From an uncultured Candidatus Planktophila sp. (lineage in GTDB: Bacteria; Actinomycetota; Actinomycetes; Nanopelagicales; Nanopelagicaceae): a stretch of 8,842 bases of DNA. Below are positions 6,678-8,842 of this stretch, in pieces; within the stretch, counting starts at the first letter, position 1; the number at the start of each line of letters is the position of its first letter. The notes beneath the pieces are model-generated. The model was given only the letters and a program-made list of their open reading frames with translations. It was not told where the DNA came from and did not search any database. The translations under genes and the position numbers were made by a program. The DNA is taken from contig CALJUA010000003.1 in assembly GCA_937975715.1 (NCBI GenBank), forward strand, positions 1-8,842, given 5' to 3'.

Positions 6678-6702
6678 GGGGTAACGCTCCACAAGTTGTT
6701 CA
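6651..6702. repeat. Three GTTGTWC motifs between whiB and the MerR gene (candidate operator)
   Basis: AAGTTGTTCA occurs perfectly twice on the plus strand, at 6667-6676 and 6693-6702, with a 26-base period. A related copy, CGGTTGTACT, lies on the minus strand at 6660-6651. The first direct copy overlaps the whiB -35 box and the inverted copy overlaps its -10 box. CarH/LitR operators are described as repeats with a TTGTACA-like core, so the neighbouring MerR/B12 protein is a plausible binder. That link is inference. Confidence 0.5.
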
Positions 6703-6773
6703 TATTCCCAAGAACGCCCGATATGTCCGATTTTCGATTGGTGACTTTCGGCACTCTCCGCCATCCTTGCGCC

Positions 6774-7667
6774 ATGGCGAAGATGCAGAAGGATGAGGAG
6801 CTCCTCACCGTTGCAGCTGTCGCCCGCCGCCTCGGGGTAGCGCCAGCCACGCTCCGCACCTGGGATCGCCGGTACGGTCTCGGACCGTCCACTCATGAGG
6901 CAGGAGAGCATCGCCGTTACTGCCCGGCAGATTTGATGAAGCTGACTTTGATGCGCCGTCTCATTAGCGCTGGTGTTGCACCGAGTGAAGCAGCAGAAAA
7001 AGCAAAGAAAGCAAAGGGCGCAGTAAAACTTGAAAATATTGTTCGTGAATTTGAAGTCCGTGAAGATGTCGTAACCGGAATTAATAAAGCACTACAGGCA
7101 TTTGATATCGCTTTTGTGGAAGAGGCTTTACGCACTGAATTAGAAGTACATGGCGTTGAAGAGGCGTGGCACGAAATCATTGTTCCTACTCTCATTGAAA
7201 TCGGCGAATCATGGGAAGAATCCGGACAGGGCATTGAGATCGAACATGCCTTCTCTGAAACGTTAAAGAAAGTTTTCCGTGAACGTTCTGGCGAATGTGA
7301 AGTTCCGATTAACGGCCACCCTGTTGTGCTAGCAGCCGTTGGTGAAGAGCAGCATTCACTTCCATTGCACGCCCTTCAAGCCCAGCTCTGCGAACTCGGA
7401 ATTAAGACCCACTTCCTTGGAGCACGCACTCCCTTCGAGGCAGTGGCTGCAACGATTACTCGATTGGCGCCGCCAGCTGTTTTCTTGTGGGCGCTCCTTC
7501 CATCGAATGCCAATCCTGATTTCTATCGCCAGCTTCCGATGGTCAGACCGGCTCCGCGAATCCTTCTGGGAGGTCCGGGCTGGGATGCTGACGAGTGCTC
7601 AGATGCCACTCTGGTATTCGGTTTAGGCAATGCCTGCGAGGAGATTCAGCGGGCCCTAGGTCTATAG
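6774..7667 (+). CDS. MerR-family regulator with CarH/LitR-like cobalamin-binding domains
   Basis: From the ATG at 6774 the product is 297 aa. Residues 10-80 are a MerR winged-helix DNA-binding domain (TVAAVARRLGVAPATLRTW, RRYGL at 32-36, HRRY at 46-49). Residues about 100-172 resemble the helical cap and 183-297 the Rossmann-like B12-binding domain of CarH. Trp147, then nine residues, then Glu157-His158 reproduces the CarH W-x9-EH motif, and Glu192-x-His194 matches the motif carrying the lower axial histidine. Departures are Pro197 where CarH has Gly, and Glu148 where Thermus CarH has His132, the light-state ligand. CarH proteins repress carotenoid genes in the dark with adenosylcobalamin and release DNA in light. 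Cofactor binding here is unproven. The frame is open from a TTG at 6696 and an ATG at 6723. 6774 is preferred because the HTH begins just after it, but no ribosome-binding site is evident for any start. Confidence 0.88.
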   Translation: MAKMQKDEELLTVAAVARRLGVAPATLRTWDRRYGLGPSTHEAGEHRRYCPADLMKLTLMRRLISAGVAPSEAAEKAKKAKGAVKLENIVREFEVREDVVTGINKALQAFDIAFVEEALRTELEVHGVEEAWHEIIVPTLIEIGESWEESGQGIEIEHAFSETLKKVFRERSGECEVPINGHPVVLAAVGEEQHSLPLHALQAQLCELGIKTHFLGARTPFEAVAATITRLAPPAVFLWALLPSNANPDFYRQLPMVRPAPRILLGGPGWDADECSDATLVFGLGNACEEIQRALGL

Positions 7668-7674
7668 AGTTTGC

Positions 7675-7712
7675 GGCTCTAGCCACAGGTTAGAATTACC
7701 CACCGCAGAGCC
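7675..7712. repeat. Short inverted repeat around the guaB -10 box
   Basis: GGCTCT (7675-7680) and AGAGCC (7707-7712) are perfect six-base inverted arms separated by 26 bases that contain the candidate -10 box TAGAAT. The left arm would lie upstream of transcription, so an operator is more likely than an RNA hairpin. Six-base arms can arise by chance. Confidence 0.3.
7691..7696 (+). promoter_or_regulatory. Candidate -10 box of guaB
   Basis: TAGAAT matches the TATAAT consensus at five of six positions and lies 29 bases before the guaB ATG, giving a leader of about 20 bases. No good -35 box stands at 16-18 bases; TTGCGG at 7671-7676 is too close at 14. Confidence 0.5.
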
Positions 7713-7714
7713 AG

Positions 7715-7720
7715 AGGGAG
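7715..7720 (+). promoter_or_regulatory. Ribosome-binding site of guaB
   Basis: AGGGAG ends five bases before the ATG at 7726, a good Shine-Dalgarno match. It supports that start. Confidence 0.7.
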
Positions 7721-7725
7721 AGTAG

Positions 7726-8841
7726 ATGACCATCGATTCAGAGAAGGTTGCCCTCCTTGGCCTGACTTACGACGATGTATTGCTCCTTCCCGATGCATCC
7801 GATGTGGTCCCATCTGAGGTCAACACCTCGACCTGGTTGACCCGAAATATCTCTTTGGCCGTCCCGTTGGTCTCATCTGCAATGGATACCGTTACCGAAT
7901 CAGCGATGGCGATCGCGATGGCTAAGGCCGGCGGAGTCGGAATCATTCACCGCAACCTTCCAATTGAAGAACAAGTTGCTCACGTCAAACTGGTTAAAAA
8001 CGTTGGACTTGCAGGGGCAGCTGTCGGTGTAGGCGATGATGGCTTTGCTCGCGCACGGGCTCTTATCGATGCAGGTGTCGATGTGGTTGTTGTCGATACT
8101 GCACACGGTCATCACCGCGCAGTTCTTGAATCCATCGCGCGCATAAAGAAGTTTTCACCAACAATTGAAATCATCGGCGGCAATATTGCAACCCGTGCCG
8201 GCGCGCAGGCGCTCATCAACGCTGGTGCAGATGCAGTCAAGGTTGGTGTTGGTCCAGGATCTATCTGCACAACTCGCGTTGTTGCAGGTGTAGGCGTTCC
8301 GCAAATTACAGCGATCATGGAGGCAGCAAAAGCTTGTAACAAAGCTGGCATCCCATTGATTGCAGATGGTGGACTTCAATATTCAGGAGACATCGTTAAG
8401 GCAATTGTTGCTGGTGCACATACAGTGATGCTCGGTTCGCTCCTTGCCGGTTGCGAAGAATCGCCAGGCGAACTCTTTGAAATCGATGGCCGCAAGTACA
8501 AGGGCTATCGCGGCATGGGCTCACTCGGTGCGATGCAATCACGTGGTGAGAAGAAGTCTTACTCTAAGGATCGTTACATGCAGGATGACGTTCTCTCAGA
8601 AGATAAGTTGGTTCCAGAAGGCATCGAAGGCAAGGTTGCCTACAAGGGCACTGTTGCATCTGTTGTGCACCAGCTCGTCGGTGGATTGCGCAGTGGAATG
8701 GGATATGCAGGCGCTCCGGATATCGAAACACTTCGCCGCGAAGGTCGACTTATTCAAATCACATCCGCAGGTCTTAAAGAGAGCCATCCACACGATGTTC
8801 TCGATGTTGCTGATGCTCCGAACTATGGAAAGAAGGCGTAA
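7726..8841 (+). CDS. guaB: IMP dehydrogenase GuaB lacking the CBS (Bateman) domains
   Basis: GuaB oxidises IMP to XMP with NAD+, the committed step of guanine nucleotide synthesis. The gene is complete, with a stop at 8839-8841, but encodes 371 aa against the usual 480-520. Catalytic parts are present: LTYDDVLLLP at 13-22, GGVGIIHRN at 69-77, the NAD-side Asp125, GPGSICTTR at 177-184 with nucleophile Cys181, IADGGLQYSGDI at 212-223, and the mobile flap with the Arg283-Tyr284 dyad and KLVPEGIEG at 294-302. The RY dyad and VVAGVG after the Cys loop mark it as IMP dehydrogenase rather than GMP reductase. Between NLPIEEQ (77-83) and AAVGVG (98-103), where two CBS domains normally sit, only about 14 residues remain. 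Reading frame and family motifs run through the join, so this looks like a natural domain loss. Position after whiB and sequence near SYSKDRY match mycobacterial GuaB2. Confidence 0.96.
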   Translation: MTIDSEKVALLGLTYDDVLLLPDASDVVPSEVNTSTWLTRNISLAVPLVSSAMDTVTESAMAIAMAKAGGVGIIHRNLPIEEQVAHVKLVKNVGLAGAAVGVGDDGFARARALIDAGVDVVVVDTAHGHHRAVLESIARIKKFSPTIEIIGGNIATRAGAQALINAGADAVKVGVGPGSICTTRVVAGVGVPQITAIMEAAKACNKAGIPLIADGGLQYSGDIVKAIVAGAHTVMLGSLLAGCEESPGELFEIDGRKYKGYRGMGSLGAMQSRGEKKSYSKDRYMQDDVLSEDKLVPEGIEGKVAYKGTVASVVHQLVGGLRSGMGYAGAPDIETLRREGRLIQITSAGLKESHPHDVLDVADAPNYGKKA

Positions 8842-8842
8842 G

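Noticed and set aside
6696..6773. N-terminal extension of the MerR-type gene to TTG 6696 or ATG 6723
   Set aside because: The added residues are not typical of MerR regulators and overlap the repeat region. A weak AAGGGG 13 bases before the TTG, or a CATATT -10-like box before 6723, leaves some doubt.
7726..8841. guaB product as a GMP reductase because of its short length
   Set aside because: The Arg-Tyr flap dyad (283-284), the KLVPEGIEG block and the VVAGVG sequence after the catalytic Cys are IMP dehydrogenase features. Only the CBS insert is missing.

Overview
The window reads as a chromosomal housekeeping segment from an actinobacterium. The main reason is gene order: tsaE-tsaB-rimI-tsaD-groES-groEL, then a whiB gene on the opposite strand, then guaB. 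This matches the mycobacterial block Rv3422c-Rv3411c (tsaE, tsaB, rimI, tsaD, groES, groEL1, whiB3, sigD, guaB2) and its Streptomyces counterpart around whiD. WhiB proteins occur in actinobacteria and their phages. Moderate GC, very short intergenic gaps, four-base gene overlaps and shortened enzymes suggest a streamlined genome, perhaps a freshwater lineage such as Nanopelagicales (acI). That lineage call is inference.

Layout. (1) 32-1678 encodes a secreted alpha/beta hydrolase and ends at a strong hairpin (1696-1727). (2) 1772-4225 holds four tightly coupled genes: tsaE, tsaB, rimI and tsaD. TsaE, TsaB and TsaD together make the t6A modification of ANN-decoding tRNAs. RimI is an N-acetyltransferase usually carried with them. 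(3) A sigma-70-type promoter and a CIRCE operator start inside the end of tsaD and drive groES-groEL (4308-6244). GroEL has a histidine-rich tail like the GroEL1 class. A bidirectional terminator separates it from the convergent whiB gene. (4) 6307-6609 (minus strand) is a WhiB3/WhiD-type iron-sulfur regulator with its own promoter and ribosome-binding site. Three copies of a GTTGTWC motif overlap that promoter. (5) 6774-7667 encodes a MerR-type regulator with a CarH/LitR-like cobalamin-binding half. It sits where sigD (and bldM in Streptomyces) lies in relatives. (6) 7726-8841 is guaB, IMP dehydrogenase, complete at 371 aa but without the usual pair of CBS domains.

Most genes belong to core machinery: tRNA modification, protein folding and guanine nucleotide synthesis. 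The least ordinary parts are the B12-binding-type regulator with the repeats beside it, the CBS-less GuaB, and the secreted hydrolase, whose codon choice looks like that of a highly expressed gene. No RNA gene, CRISPR array, insertion sequence or phage gene was seen. The longest non-coding stretch is about 165 bases (6610-6773).
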